Source of the DNA: an uncultured Clostridium sp.
Lineage (GTDB): Bacteria; Bacillota; Clostridia; Lachnospirales; Lachnospiraceae
Assembly: GCA_900555045.1 (NCBI GenBank)
Contig: USJW01000002.1
Location: forward strand, 32,274 to 96,273
Direction: 5' to 3'
DNA: 64,000 bases
The translations under genes were made by a program, and so were the position numbers. A model generated the notes under the pieces. That model did not search any database and was not told where the DNA came from. It was given only the letters and a program-made list of their open reading frames with translations. Below, piece after piece: positions 1 to 9,002 of this stretch (positions are counted from its first letter, which is position 1; each line of letters opens with the position of its first letter).

Positions 1-59
1 TAAATGCATTAATATAGGTTAGTAACACAACATACAATCGAATAAAGTTCGTAATATCC

Positions 60-199
60 CTTATTCAGAGTGATGGAGGTACAAAGGACCTGTGAAGTCA
101 CGGCAACCCCGGTTGAGCGCAAAATGCGCGAGAGGGCCGGAAGGTGCCAACCTGAGCGAGGAGTGGGCCGGAATTTGGCGCGCTTGATCGAGCAATAAG
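60..199 (+). promoter_or_regulatory. SAM-I (S-box) riboswitch aptamer upstream of metK
   Basis: The leader has the S-box landmarks in order: a P1 strand CTTATT (60-65), the core AGAGTGATGGAGG, the segment GTGAAGTCACGGCAACC, the later AAGGTGCCAACCTGAGCGAG, and the closing P1 strand AATAAG (194-199). An intrinsic terminator follows at 222-255 before metK. By the known behaviour of the family, S-adenosylmethionine binding stabilises the aptamer and lets the terminator form, so metK is shut down when SAM is plentiful. No convincing promoter could be fixed in bases 1-59. Confidence 0.93.
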
Positions 200-221
200 A
201 GGATTTGAAGATAACCTTTTC

Positions 222-255
222 AAGTCCGCTTTGCTTATTAGCGGACTTTCTTTTA
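222..255 (+). terminator. Riboswitch expression-platform terminator
   Basis: Arms AAGTCCGC (222-229) and GCGGACTT (241-248) enclose an 11-nt loop and are followed by a T-rich run. It lies between the S-box aptamer and metK, where the attenuating terminator is expected. Confidence 0.88.
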
Positions 256-316
256 TGTATGCGAAGTTCACGTACACATCAACCAAATTTGAGAAAAAGG
301 AGCGATCAGACAATCT

Positions 317-1502
<1,186 letters not shown>

Positions 1503-1513
<11 letters not shown>

Positions 1514-1545
1514 AAAAGTATCTGTAAAAAAAGTATCTGTAAAAA
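1503..1545 (+). repeat. Triple tandem repeat over the metK stop codon
   Basis: GTATCTGTAAAAAA occurs three times in close succession, the first copy holding the last codons and TAA of metK. The extra copies keep a TAA but are untranslated. It looks like slippage or a small tandem duplication. Confidence 0.8.
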
Positions 1546-1555
1546 AGCAAATAAA

Positions 1556-1579
1556 GTCCGCAGAATCGCTTCTGCGGAC
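1556..1579. terminator. Hairpin after metK
   Basis: Perfect stem GTCCGCAGA / TCTGCGGAC with a 6-nt loop. It lacks a T run on the plus strand, so it may be an RNA-stabilising hairpin or part of a composite terminator between convergent operons. Confidence 0.45.
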
Positions 1580-1581
1580 AA

Positions 1582-1632
1582 AAAACAGCACAGCCCATCC
1601 GACAGAGATTCTCTCTATTGGATGGGCTGTGC
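1582..1632 (-). terminator. Probable leftward terminator, convergent region
   Basis: Arms GCACAGCCCATCC (1588-1600) and GGATGGGCTGTGC (1620-1632) form a 13-bp stem. Read leftward, the stem is followed by TGTTTTTTG, which suits termination of transcripts coming from the PTS operon on the minus strand. Confidence 0.65.
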
Positions 1633-1649
1633 CAGATTGTGCCAGATCC

Positions 1650-1702
1650 AGAAGCCTTAAATCCCCCTCCTTTACTACGGATTTAAAGCTTCTGTTTTTT
1701 TA
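1650..1702 (+). terminator. Rightward intrinsic terminator after metK
   Basis: AGAAGC-TTAAATCC pairs with GGATTTAA-GCTTCT (one bulge on each side) and is followed directly by GTTTTTTTATTTT. It is the best intrinsic terminator for metK in this spacer. Confidence 0.75.
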
Positions 1703-1766
1703 TTTTCCCATCTGTAAAAAATCGAGCAGTCACTCTACGCAGCAGCTTTACGCGACTGCGCAGTGG

Positions 1767-2012
1767 GTGAGAGCCGGGGGAGCGGGGGATGGAGGTGACT
1801 GTCGGAGCGGTTCGGAAGGTCTTGGGTGCAAGGGGCAGGAAAAGTCGGGATGGCGCAGGGCGTTCACCGCCCGGAGCCAGCGGAGGCGGAGGCGCAGCCA
1901 TCAGGGCTGCGCTGGAGCTCGGAGCAGTGCCCGTCTTTTCCTGCCCCTTGCACCCTAGACCTTCCCACCGCGGAGACCTGGAACCTCCATCCCCCGCTCC
2001 CCCGGCTCTCAC
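1767..2012. repeat. 246-bp quasi-palindromic intergenic element
   Basis: The outer arms 1767-1796 and 1983-2012 are perfect 30-bp inverted repeats (left arm begins GTGAGAGCCGGGGG). A symmetric pair of 17-nt unpaired segments (1797-1813, 1966-1982) follows. Inner arms 1814-1844 and 1935-1965 are 31 bp with one mismatch. The central 90 nt hold further small hairpins, for example CGCAGCC/GGGCTGCG and GGGCG/CGCCC. It lies 18 nt beyond the stop codon of the IIA gene, between convergent transcripts. Open frames on both strands across it are mirror images of each other and are not genes. No target duplication or encoded protein is visible. Confidence 0.9.
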
Positions 2013-2029
2013 GAACGGATGAACCTATC

Positions 2030-2440
2030 TCAGAACAACTCTTCCTCCGTTTCTCCCGTCTCCTCCATCTCAACAATTTTCAGTGCCTCCCGGCTCTGCT
2101 CCACCACATCCCTCAGCATCTCCTTCGAGATTGGCCCCTCATTGATCACCAGCCCAATCACCAGCGCCAGGTTTACCCCGGCCAGCAGCGTAGTGTTCGG
2201 CCGGTCCAGGAATGTATACATAATACTGTTCACACTGCCGCCGTACATGTCGGACATCAGGATCACCTGATCCTGATGTCCCACACCCTGGTAGAACGCA
2301 TTTAACTCCTCCTCCAGGGATTTTTCGTCCACGTAGGCGTCAAAGACGGTCAGGCGGTCGCTGTTTCCCAGCAAAATATCGATCGAGCTCTTGATCCCGC
2401 TGGCCAGATGTCCGTGGGATGAAAGAAAAAATTTAACCAT
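2030..2440 (-). CDS. PTS mannose/fructose-family IIA component
   Basis: A 136-residue EIIA of the mannose family, which takes phosphate from HPr and passes it to the IIB protein. The N-terminus has FFLSSHGHLASG with His9 in the place of the phosphorylated histidine. The later segments VILMSDMYGGSVNS and LLAGVNLALVI are typical of the fold. AAGGGAG precedes the ATG. It is the last gene of the leftward operon, 16 nt after the YdjC-type deacetylase gene. Substrate specificity sits in IIB/IIC/IID, so it cannot be read from this protein. Confidence 0.92.
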   Translation of the reverse strand: MVKFFLSSHGHLASGIKSSIDILLGNSDRLTVFDAYVDEKSLEEELNAFYQGVGHQDQVILMSDMYGGSVNSIMYTFLDRPNTTLLAGVNLALVIGLVINEGPISKEMLRDVVEQSREALKIVEMEETGETEEELF

Positions 2441-2456
2441 TGAGGCAGTCTCCCTT

Positions 2457-3233
2457 CTAATGTGCGATCAGATCGCGGTAACTGATCAGTTCAATCTGGT
2501 TTTCACGGATCCACCGTTTCATCGGCTCCCCGATCACCGCAGACAGGTCCCGGTTTCTAATCAGGGTGTAGGTGGAAACCTCAAACAGGTCGCTGTCCAC
2601 ATACCCGCAGTGCGTCCCGATAAAGCCGAAGGGATTGGACGTAAACGACGCATCCTCCAGGATGCAGCTCATGGGATCCGCCTCCATCTGGTCCTCCAGG
2701 GAAAACGGCTTCTTGTTCCAGGAATGCGAGAGCCGCGCCACGCCGTAGTCCCGCAGCATGTTGCGCACCAGCGGAATCCCGTAGCGGGCGCCCATGGTCT
2801 CCATGGCCTCCCACACCGCGGGGGTGCTGTAGGAGTGTCCGTGCAGGTACTCCGGCTTCTTCCCGGTCAGCTCCATAAAGCGGCGGATCTGCGCCTCCAC
2901 CTCGATCAGGCAGTGCTCAAGCTTCACGTGGCTCTGGTTCCCGTCGCGCGCATCCAGCTTCCGGTGCATGCCCGAGGTCATGAAGGAGCCGTCCTCCTGT
3001 ACCAGCGAGGGGATGTCTGCCGGGTCCGATACAGGGCGCCCGGCCACCAGATTGATGTCCTGGCCCAGGCACACATTCGGATAGGGGCGGATCAGGTTTA
3101 CCGCAAATTCGGCCGCCGGCATGTTGCTGAACAGGCCCGTGCAGGTGACCACCCCGTCGCGGATTCCCCGCTCAATCCCGCAGCTCACCGCCTCGGTGAT
3201 GCCCAGGTCGTCGGACTGTACAATTAATTTCAT
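2457..3233 (-). CDS. YdjC/ChbG-family carbohydrate deacetylase
   Basis: Family members remove an N-acetyl group from oligosaccharides such as diacetylchitobiose (phosphate). The protein opens MKLIVQSDDLGITEAV, with the metal-binding Asp pair of the family in SDDLG, and has HGHS around residue 120, which fits a second metal-ligand region. An in-frame GTG at 3248 lies within the ribosome binding site. The ATG at 3233 follows GGTGGAGGAATC at good spacing and gives 258 residues. It sits between IIB and IIA genes of one PTS operon that also holds NagA, so an N-acetylated disaccharide substrate is likely but inferred. Confidence 0.85.
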   Translation of the reverse strand: MKLIVQSDDLGITEAVSCGIERGIRDGVVTCTGLFSNMPAAEFAVNLIRPYPNVCLGQDINLVAGRPVSDPADIPSLVQEDGSFMTSGMHRKLDARDGNQSHVKLEHCLIEVEAQIRRFMELTGKKPEYLHGHSYSTPAVWEAMETMGARYGIPLVRNMLRDYGVARLSHSWNKKPFSLEDQMEADPMSCILEDASFTSNPFGFIGTHCGYVDSDLFEVSTYTLIRNRDLSAVIGEPMKRWIRENQIELISYRDLIAH

Positions 3234-3255
3234 GTTCGATTCCTCCACCGTGAGA

Positions 3256-3756
3256 TTATGACTGCGCAGGAATCAGCTTCTGCAGCGGGACGGCGGGTTC
3301 CTCCGGGGTGGTCTGGTAAATGCAGTCCAGTCCGCAGGCCATGAGCTCCCGAAACTGAGCCGTCTCATCCTCGTCGCAGTACAGATTGTTGTCAAAGCGC
3401 GCCCGCTCTTTTCCGGGCTTTTTGGGCGCCACGCGTCCGTAGTTTCCAACATTTACGAAGGGAATTCCCTTCACGCGGCGGACCAGCTCCAGCGCGTCCT
3501 CGGGGCTGTTCACCAGAACCAGCACCTTGAGCGGCTCGCAGCGCGGGTCATTTAAGGTGGCCACAGCCGCGTCCAGCGACTTGATGACCGTCTTGATTCC
3601 TGGCGGCGCCGCCATCTTTAAGGATTTCTGGATCATCACGTTCTCGGACGCACGGTTGTTGGCGACCACGATGCTGTCCACGCCGGTGTGCCTTGACCAC
3701 TTGATGGCGATCTGACCGTGGATCAGGCGCTCATCGATTCGAAATAATTTAATCAT
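3256..3756 (-). CDS. PTS mannose/fructose/sorbose-family IIB component
   Basis: A 166-residue EIIB protein. It begins MIKLFRIDERLIHGQ, with His13 in the DERLIHGQ motif as the phosphorylated residue of mannose-family IIB. It relays phosphate from IIA to the sugar carried through IIC/IID. A GGAGGG site lies at good spacing before the ATG. It is placed between nagA and the YdjC-type deacetylase gene, so PTS and deacetylase genes are interleaved rather than grouped. Confidence 0.94.
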   Translation of the reverse strand: MIKLFRIDERLIHGQIAIKWSRHTGVDSIVVANNRASENVMIQKSLKMAAPPGIKTVIKSLDAAVATLNDPRCEPLKVLVLVNSPEDALELVRRVKGIPFVNVGNYGRVAPKKPGKERARFDNNLYCDEDETAQFRELMACGLDCIYQTTPEEPAVPLQKLIPAQS

Positions 3757-3787
3757 GGAAGATTCCCTCCTAATTTTTAACAGTTGA

Positions 3788-4969
3788 TCATTGAATCTTG
3801 CGTTTCATTGCCTCGGGGTTAAAGAGCTGCTCCTGGGGCGTGGAGTCGCCGTACACGAGCGCTCCGTCCACATAGGTCCTGCGGCACACAAAGTTCTCGT
3901 CCACAAAGATCAGATCCGCCTTCTTGCCGCAGCGAATGGATCCGGTTTCCTCCTGAATTCCCAAAAACCGCGCCGGATTGATGGTGGCCATGCGCACGGC
4001 GTCCTCCACGGGCACGCCCACCCGGCGCACCAGCTGGCCTATGTTGCTTAACACCCATTTTCCGCTGCCGCAGATGCGGCCGTCGGAGTTTAGAATCAGG
4101 CCCTTCTCGTCCGCGTACATCTCCCTGCCGTAGCGCATGTAGGTTCCCGTGGGAAGCCCGGCGATGTAGTTGGAGTCCGAGATCAGGCAAAATTTTTCGT
4201 ACGGCTGCAGCCGGAACATGATCTTTAACATCTCCGGGCAGATGTGGTTTAGGTCCGTGATCACCTCGTAGAAGAGGTTGTCCAGCAGAAGCAGCGATCC
4301 CAAGGCCCCCACGTCCCGGTGGTGGATTCCCCGCATCCCGTTACCCAGGTGCGTGGCGATGTCAAGCCCGACCTCCCTCGCGGCGTCAGAGATGTCCTTG
4401 GAGTGGGCGGCGGTGTGGCAGCAGGCCACCTTGATCTTCTGGCTGTGCAGGTAGCGGATCACATCCCATGCCCCCGGCAGCTCCGGAGCGATGGCCATCA
4501 TCGCCATCTTCCCGTGCGCCTTTTCCACCAGCCGCTTCGTCTCCTCCACATCCGGCAGCGGCCAAGTCATGCCGACCGTGTTCTCGCCGCCTCTGGCCCA
4601 GAAGGGCCCCTCGCTGTGGATCCCGTGGATTTTAGCGCCCGGAGCGCCTTTCTCCATCACCCGCGCCACCGCCTCGAAGGCCTCCTCCTTGGCGGTGGGA
4701 AGAACGCCGGTCACGCCCACACAGGCCAGCGCTCTTATGTATCCCTCCACGTCCTCGTCCCCGCAGGGGTCCGTCATGGACCACCCGCCGAAGCCGTGAT
4801 TGTGGATGTCGATGATTCCGGGGAAAATGAAGAGCTCCCCGACATCCTCATACTCCCCCTCATAGGTCGTTGAAATTTCGCTTATGACGCCGTCCTCCAC
4901 GGTGATGTACCCGTTTAACAGTCCGGCCTCCGTCAAGATACGCTTTGATTTCCAAGTCATTTTACTCAT
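3788..4969 (-). CDS. nagA: N-acetylglucosamine-6-phosphate deacetylase-like amidohydrolase
   Basis: NagA converts N-acetyl-amino-sugar 6-phosphate to amino-sugar 6-phosphate plus acetate in the cytoplasm. The 393-residue protein has FPGIIDIHNHGFGG (His56 and His58 in the amidohydrolase HxH site), HGIHSEGPFWA with the metal-binding Glu, CCHTAAHSK and THLGNGM histidines, and LISDSNYIAG with the catalytic Asp. AGGGGAG precedes the start. It lies between IID and IIB of a mannose-type PTS, which would deliver the phosphorylated substrate. A related acetamido-sugar phosphate is possible as the real substrate. Confidence 0.88.
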   Translation of the reverse strand: MSKMTWKSKRILTEAGLLNGYITVEDGVISEISTTYEGEYEDVGELFIFPGIIDIHNHGFGGWSMTDPCGDEDVEGYIRALACVGVTGVLPTAKEEAFEAVARVMEKGAPGAKIHGIHSEGPFWARGGENTVGMTWPLPDVEETKRLVEKAHGKMAMMAIAPELPGAWDVIRYLHSQKIKVACCHTAAHSKDISDAAREVGLDIATHLGNGMRGIHHRDVGALGSLLLLDNLFYEVITDLNHICPEMLKIMFRLQPYEKFCLISDSNYIAGLPTGTYMRYGREMYADEKGLILNSDGRICGSGKWVLSNIGQLVRRVGVPVEDAVRMATINPARFLGIQEETGSIRCGKKADLIFVDENFVCRRTYVDGALVYGDSTPQEQLFNPEAMKRKIQ

Positions 4970-4984
4970 ATCGCAAATACTCCC

Positions 4985-5800
4985 CTAAAAGATTCCGAAG
5001 AATGCCAGCACAATGGAGATAATCAGGATGCCGAACACCAGCGTGATGGGCTTGTAGCCCTTCTTGATCAGCTTCACCAGCCCGAATACCAGGAGGATGG
5101 ACAGGATGCCGGGCATGATGGAGTTAAAGATATCCAGCACAACCACGGAGGTCTGTCCCACATTGATGGTCCACGCCAGCTTTACGTTGACGGAGGAGGC
5201 CACCATCGCGCCCACCATGGTGATACCCATGACGCCCGCCGCCTTTGTAAGCGCCTCCATGAGGCCGGACTCAAAGACGGAGTCGATAAACGAGGTGCCG
5301 TAATTGTAGCCCACCCGCAGCAGATAGTAGCGGGCGGCCACCTGGGACACGCCGTAGATCAGCACAAAGAGGATCACGCCCAGGAAGTTGGCCTGTGCGC
5401 AGAGGCCGATCGCGATGCCCGCCGCGATCACGCGCAGGCAGTTGAAGAAGAATGCGTCGCCGATTCCGGCCGTGGGGCCCATTAAAGCCACCTTGATGTT
5501 CTCAATGATCTCGTCGTCCACCGCGCCGGTGGTCTTTTTCTGGCGCTCCAGGGCGTATGTAATTCCCGCGATCAGCGAGAAGAAGACCGCGTGTGTGTTG
5601 AAGAAGCCGTTGTGCCGCTGCAGGGCCTGGCTGCGCTCCTCCTTGTCCTCGTAGAGCTCCTCCAGAGCGGGCTCCATGGTCAGGGCGAAGGCGTTTCCTT
5701 CCATCTTAACCATGTTGAAGCCGGAGAACACCAGCCCGGAATTCCAGAACATTTTCCGCAGCGTTTTCTTTTCCTGTTCACTGTACGTCGTCTTTGCCAT
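4985..5800 (-). CDS. PTS mannose/fructose/sorbose-family IID component
   Basis: A 271-residue membrane protein. It has the family opening (LRKMFWNSGLVFSGFNMVKM), the ERQKKTTGAVDDEIIENIK segment, and GPTAGIGDAFFF, followed by hydrophobic helices in the C-terminal half. With IIC it forms the sugar channel of the mannose-family PTS. The stop of IIC and the start of this gene share one base (TGATG), so translation is probably coupled. The next gene downstream is nagA. Confidence 0.95.
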   Translation of the reverse strand: MAKTTYSEQEKKTLRKMFWNSGLVFSGFNMVKMEGNAFALTMEPALEELYEDKEERSQALQRHNGFFNTHAVFFSLIAGITYALERQKKTTGAVDDEIIENIKVALMGPTAGIGDAFFFNCLRVIAAGIAIGLCAQANFLGVILFVLIYGVSQVAARYYLLRVGYNYGTSFIDSVFESGLMEALTKAAGVMGITMVGAMVASSVNVKLAWTINVGQTSVVVLDIFNSIMPGILSILLVFGLVKLIKKGYKPITLVFGILIISIVLAFFGIF

Positions 5801-6594
5801 CAGAATAAATCCTCCTCTCCGGCGGTCTGGGCCGCGCCCTGTTCAGCTGCACGCTTCACGTCGTTGAATTTCTTTTCCGTGCAGAAGTAGGTGAATGCCA
5901 TCACACCCGCGATGATCGCGATTGCGACGGTGGGCAGCTGCATATACTTCTGAAGCACATAGCCGATGAAGAAAAACCAGCCGATCTCCTTGTTCCAGAT
6001 CATGGAGATCAAAATCGCAAAACCGATTCCGGTCATCATGGAGCTGGCTGCGGAGAGCCCGGCCATGATAAATGCGGGCATGTTTGCCATCACGTGCTCC
6101 AGTCCCTGCACGCCGAAGGCGATGGCCGCAAACAGGATGATGGTCTGAGGCAGGCGGTCTAAGAACAGTCCGCAGCCGATCACCTGGGTTCTGAAGGCCT
6201 TCACGCGGCCGCTTCCGGCCAGGCGCTCCCAGTAGGGTGCCAGGGCGGCTAAAACCGGCTTCCACATCTCATTGGCGGACCCCATCAGGGTTCCGATGGG
6301 CATCGCCAGGGCAAGTCCCGTCTCCACGTCCGCTCCGGTTAAGATGGTGTAGGCCACGGCGATGATACTGCTGGCGCAGGCGTCCGCCGGGATGGAGCCT
6401 CCGATTGCGGAGATTCCCATGAAAATCGCTTCCAGGGAAGCGGCCATGATCATTCCCGTCCTCATATCCCCCAGAAGCAGCCCCGTCAGGGTGGCTGTCA
6501 CGATGGGGCGCTGGAAGGTCTGCCAGGACATCAGTCGGTCCACACCCTGGACAATCAGCCACACCAGCGCACACAGCAAAGCACTTTGTACCAT
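5800..6594 (-). CDS. PTS mannose/fructose/sorbose-family IIC component
   Basis: A 264-residue integral membrane permease. It starts MVQSALLCALVWLIVQGVDR and continues with repeated hydrophobic helices and the family signature LEAIFMGISAIGG-SIPADA. A longer reading frame to 6663 exists, but the start at 6594 follows AAGGGGGAAC at correct spacing and begins the conserved domain. It is the first structural gene of the leftward operon, 138 nt after the PRD regulator. Confidence 0.93.
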   Translation of the reverse strand: MVQSALLCALVWLIVQGVDRLMSWQTFQRPIVTATLTGLLLGDMRTGMIMAASLEAIFMGISAIGGSIPADACASSIIAVAYTILTGADVETGLALAMPIGTLMGSANEMWKPVLAALAPYWERLAGSGRVKAFRTQVIGCGLFLDRLPQTIILFAAIAFGVQGLEHVMANMPAFIMAGLSAASSMMTGIGFAILISMIWNKEIGWFFFIGYVLQKYMQLPTVAIAIIAGVMAFTYFCTEKKFNDVKRAAEQGAAQTAGEEDLF

Positions 6595-6634
6595 AAATAA
6601 GTTCCCCCTTTTTCTGAATGTTTTTATGTCTTTT

Positions 6635-6663
6635 ATTATAGCCCGATGGGGGAGAAGTTCCAT
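6635..6663 (-). promoter_or_regulatory. Possible promoter of the mannose-type PTS operon
   Basis: A perfect minus 10 TATAAT (6635-6640, minus strand) lies 40 bases before the IIC start. The minus 35 region (6658-6663) is poor (ATGGAA), which fits a promoter needing an activator, such as the adjacent PRD regulator. Confidence 0.45.
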
Positions 6664-6732
6664 TCATATATATGCATGATGTCTTTTCACAAACCAAGAA
6701 TTGCCCTTGTCGTCGTGCAAAATTACCTTATA

Positions 6733-8733
6733 TTATAGCTTTTCCCGGATGAGTTCGGTTAAAGTGGACATAAGGTTCTCCGGCGTCAGGCCAGGGGACA
6801 GGGTTTCGAAGCTGTCTATGAGGCAGCGCACCGCGTGTTCTAAGTAGCGCAGCACCTCAGGCTCCTGCCGGAAGTCCAGGGAGGCGAACAGGATGGCCCT
6901 CACGCTGTGTTCCCCGCAGTTAGCGGGCTTCTTTAAAATATAGAGCTCAAAAATCTGTTTCCCTGTGCATGAGGCCGGGACCAGGGCGGTCAGAACCTGC
7001 TTTTGCACGCGCATGTAGCGCTCGTTGGACAGAAAACCGGTCAGCGCCTCCTTTGCGGCCAGGTCCACGCCCCACTGGTATGCGATCAGCTGGAGGATGC
7101 TCTGGAGGCTTCCGCCGGAGAACTCCCGGTGAATCCGCACCACATCCCAGTCACACAGCCGCGCGGCCCGCTCCAGGTCATAGCCTGTAAGGAGGATCTC
7201 CTTTCGCACGCGGTCGTAGTCCTGGGGCTCCAGGATGGGGTGAACCTCGATGTAGGGCCAGCTGTAGCGGTAGGCGTAGGCCCGGAAGCTTCCGATCAGG
7301 CAGTCATACTCCTCTGGAGGAAATTTGCGGGCCTCGTAGAGCTCGCTGACGGTCAATTTCCCGATCCAATCGTCGCCCAGCCGCCTTCTTATGCCGTCTG
7401 CGATGATCTGGGCGCTGTCCTTGCCGTTTCGGGCGCAGACCAGGATCCGCCTGGGCACATAGGAGTAGGCGATGCGGTCGATCAGGCCGTAAAAGCGCAC
7501 GGCCAGCAGCTGGACGCTGTACTCGTTGATCTCCTTTTGGCACTGCGCGCGAAGGCATTCGGTCAGGTAGTCCGCCAGGGCCATGCACAGGGGGGAGCTC
7601 TTGATGGCGTTTGCGGACACGGAGTTGCCGATCAGGCGGCACTGGCTGTAGCCGAACTTCATGCCCGTCAGTATGCGGAGCAGATCCGGGACGATCCGAT
7701 CCGGGAACGCCGGGTCAATGGATTTTAGGGAGATATTCCACTGAAGTTCCAGCTGCTCCGTGAGGGTGAACGCCAGCCCGCGGGCCTGGGGGTAGAGCGC
7801 GGGGAAACGGACGTCGAGGTCAGGCGCCCCGTCCCAGTCGCTCCAGAGAAGAAGCAGCAGCGCAATGGCCGCCGCCTCGCCGTCCAGATAGGGGAACTCC
7901 TCGAAGGCCTCCAGCTTCTTTAAGAGAGTCACCGCCAGGGCGTACTCCCGGAACTGTTCAAGCTCGTCCCTCCACGACGCCCAGGGCTCCTCATCCAGGT
8001 GAATCAACAGCCCACTGGCCACGCGGTTGCGCAGGAGCAGGATGTAGTCCACAAGACGGTTGACATAAATGTCAAACACCTCATTGTCCGAGGCGCGCAG
8101 CGTGTCCAGCGTGACCTTCCGGATCGCATCCTTGTCGCCGCGGTCCGCGAACACCTGCGCGTACGCGTCGTCGCAGAAGGCAACCACCCGCTTGCGGAAA
8201 TGATTTTCACACAGCTCCAAAAGACACAGGCGCTGTCCGAACTCGTCTCCAAGAAGGCGCAGCCCCCTGCCGGGGCGGGAGGTCAACGCCAGCCCGAAGG
8301 AGCTTAAGAACTCCCGGACCGCCGGCATCTCCTTCTTGGCGGCGCTGGCCGAGATGTAGAGCCGGTCCGCCAAGTCCTCCAGCCGGAAATAGCCCTCCGC
8401 GTCCGCGCTCTCCCTGCGCATGATGGCGCGGGCAATCTGATAACTGGGATTCTCCTTGTGGCCCCGGTCGATGTTGCTGAAAAGAATTTCCACCCGCTCC
8501 CTGGACTGCTGGTAGCAGATGGGATCATATACTTTTAAGGTGTACCCGCGCCCGCGGATGGACTCCAGCGTGCAGCCGCAGGTCTTCACAAACTCCTTGA
8601 GCTGTTCCATGTCCCCCTTCACGGTGCGCTCGGAGAGCTCCAGCTTTTGCGCCAGCTCACCGGCCTTTAAGTATCCGCCGCAGCCGGACATTAAATAGAA
8701 CATTTTCAGTATCCGTTTTTCCTCGGTCGCCAT
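6733..8733 (-). CDS. BglG/MtlR-type PRD-containing transcriptional regulator
   Basis: A 666-residue regulator. It has an N-terminal winged HTH (LKAGELAQKLELSERTVKGD), a second HTH near residues 120-155 (FRLEDLADRLYISASAAKKE), two PRD-like helical regions (about 190-400), a IIB-like segment (RRILVCARNGKDSAQIIADG) and a C-terminal region about 530-666. PRD proteins are controlled by PTS phosphorylation, so it probably activates the PTS-deacetylase operon just downstream. An in-frame TTG at 8754 has no ribosome binding site. The ATG at 8733 follows GTGGGG. The first PRD has Tyr where a His is often found, so the phosphorylation pattern is uncertain. Confidence 0.85.
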   Translation of the reverse strand: MATEEKRILKMFYLMSGCGGYLKAGELAQKLELSERTVKGDMEQLKEFVKTCGCTLESIRGRGYTLKVYDPICYQQSRERVEILFSNIDRGHKENPSYQIARAIMRRESADAEGYFRLEDLADRLYISASAAKKEMPAVREFLSSFGLALTSRPGRGLRLLGDEFGQRLCLLELCENHFRKRVVAFCDDAYAQVFADRGDKDAIRKVTLDTLRASDNEVFDIYVNRLVDYILLLRNRVASGLLIHLDEEPWASWRDELEQFREYALAVTLLKKLEAFEEFPYLDGEAAAIALLLLLWSDWDGAPDLDVRFPALYPQARGLAFTLTEQLELQWNISLKSIDPAFPDRIVPDLLRILTGMKFGYSQCRLIGNSVSANAIKSSPLCMALADYLTECLRAQCQKEINEYSVQLLAVRFYGLIDRIAYSYVPRRILVCARNGKDSAQIIADGIRRRLGDDWIGKLTVSELYEARKFPPEEYDCLIGSFRAYAYRYSWPYIEVHPILEPQDYDRVRKEILLTGYDLERAARLCDWDVVRIHREFSGGSLQSILQLIAYQWGVDLAAKEALTGFLSNERYMRVQKQVLTALVPASCTGKQIFELYILKKPANCGEHSVRAILFASLDFRQEPEVLRYLEHAVRCLIDSFETLSPGLTPENLMSTLTELIREKL

Positions 8734-8884
8734 GTCAACCCCACTTTCTCTCAATATTGATAGATTCTATGATATTATCGCACAAAAAGAAAAGATTTTC
8801 TACAAGTTCAAAAAAGTAGGGGGCAGGGGAGATTCACTGAACAGGGAGTGCATGAATAAAAACAAAATTTTTTAAAAAACCGTA

Positions 8885-8913
8885 TTGACATTTTTTTAAC
8901 AATGCCGTATAAT
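8885..8913 (+). promoter_or_regulatory. Consensus sigma-A promoter of adhE
   Basis: TTGACA (8885-8890) and TATAAT (8908-8913) with exactly 17 bp between them. This is a perfect match to the vegetative promoter consensus, as expected of a very highly expressed fermentative gene. Confidence 0.93.
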
Positions 8914-8925
8914 GCAGACAGTGAG

Positions 8926-8952
8926 ATTGTTAATTAATTATCAATTAACAAT
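8926..8952 (+). promoter_or_regulatory. Rex-type operator / palindrome downstream of the adhE promoter
   Basis: ATTGTTAATT and AATTAACAAT form a perfect 10-bp inverted repeat around 7 nt. Within it TTGTTAATTAATTATCAA (8927-8944) matches the clostridial Rex consensus TTGTTAA-N4-TTAACAA with one mismatch. It starts 13 bases after the minus 10 box, so a bound repressor would block transcription. adhE is a classical Rex target, released when the NADH/NAD ratio is high. Confidence 0.75.
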
Positions 8953-9002
8953 AGATGAAAAAAACCGAACACACAAACACAAGGAAAATGGAGGAAAAGG
9001 AA

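Noticed and set aside
1629..2022. Several 70-160-codon frames on both strands in the metK/PTS spacer
   Set aside because: They lie in the 246-bp palindrome and encode mirror copies of the same low-complexity Arg/Gly/Pro sequence; no ribosome binding site.
2391..3227. 278-codon plus-strand frame
   Set aside because: Antisense to the YdjC-type deacetylase gene, which has a clear family match and ribosome binding site.
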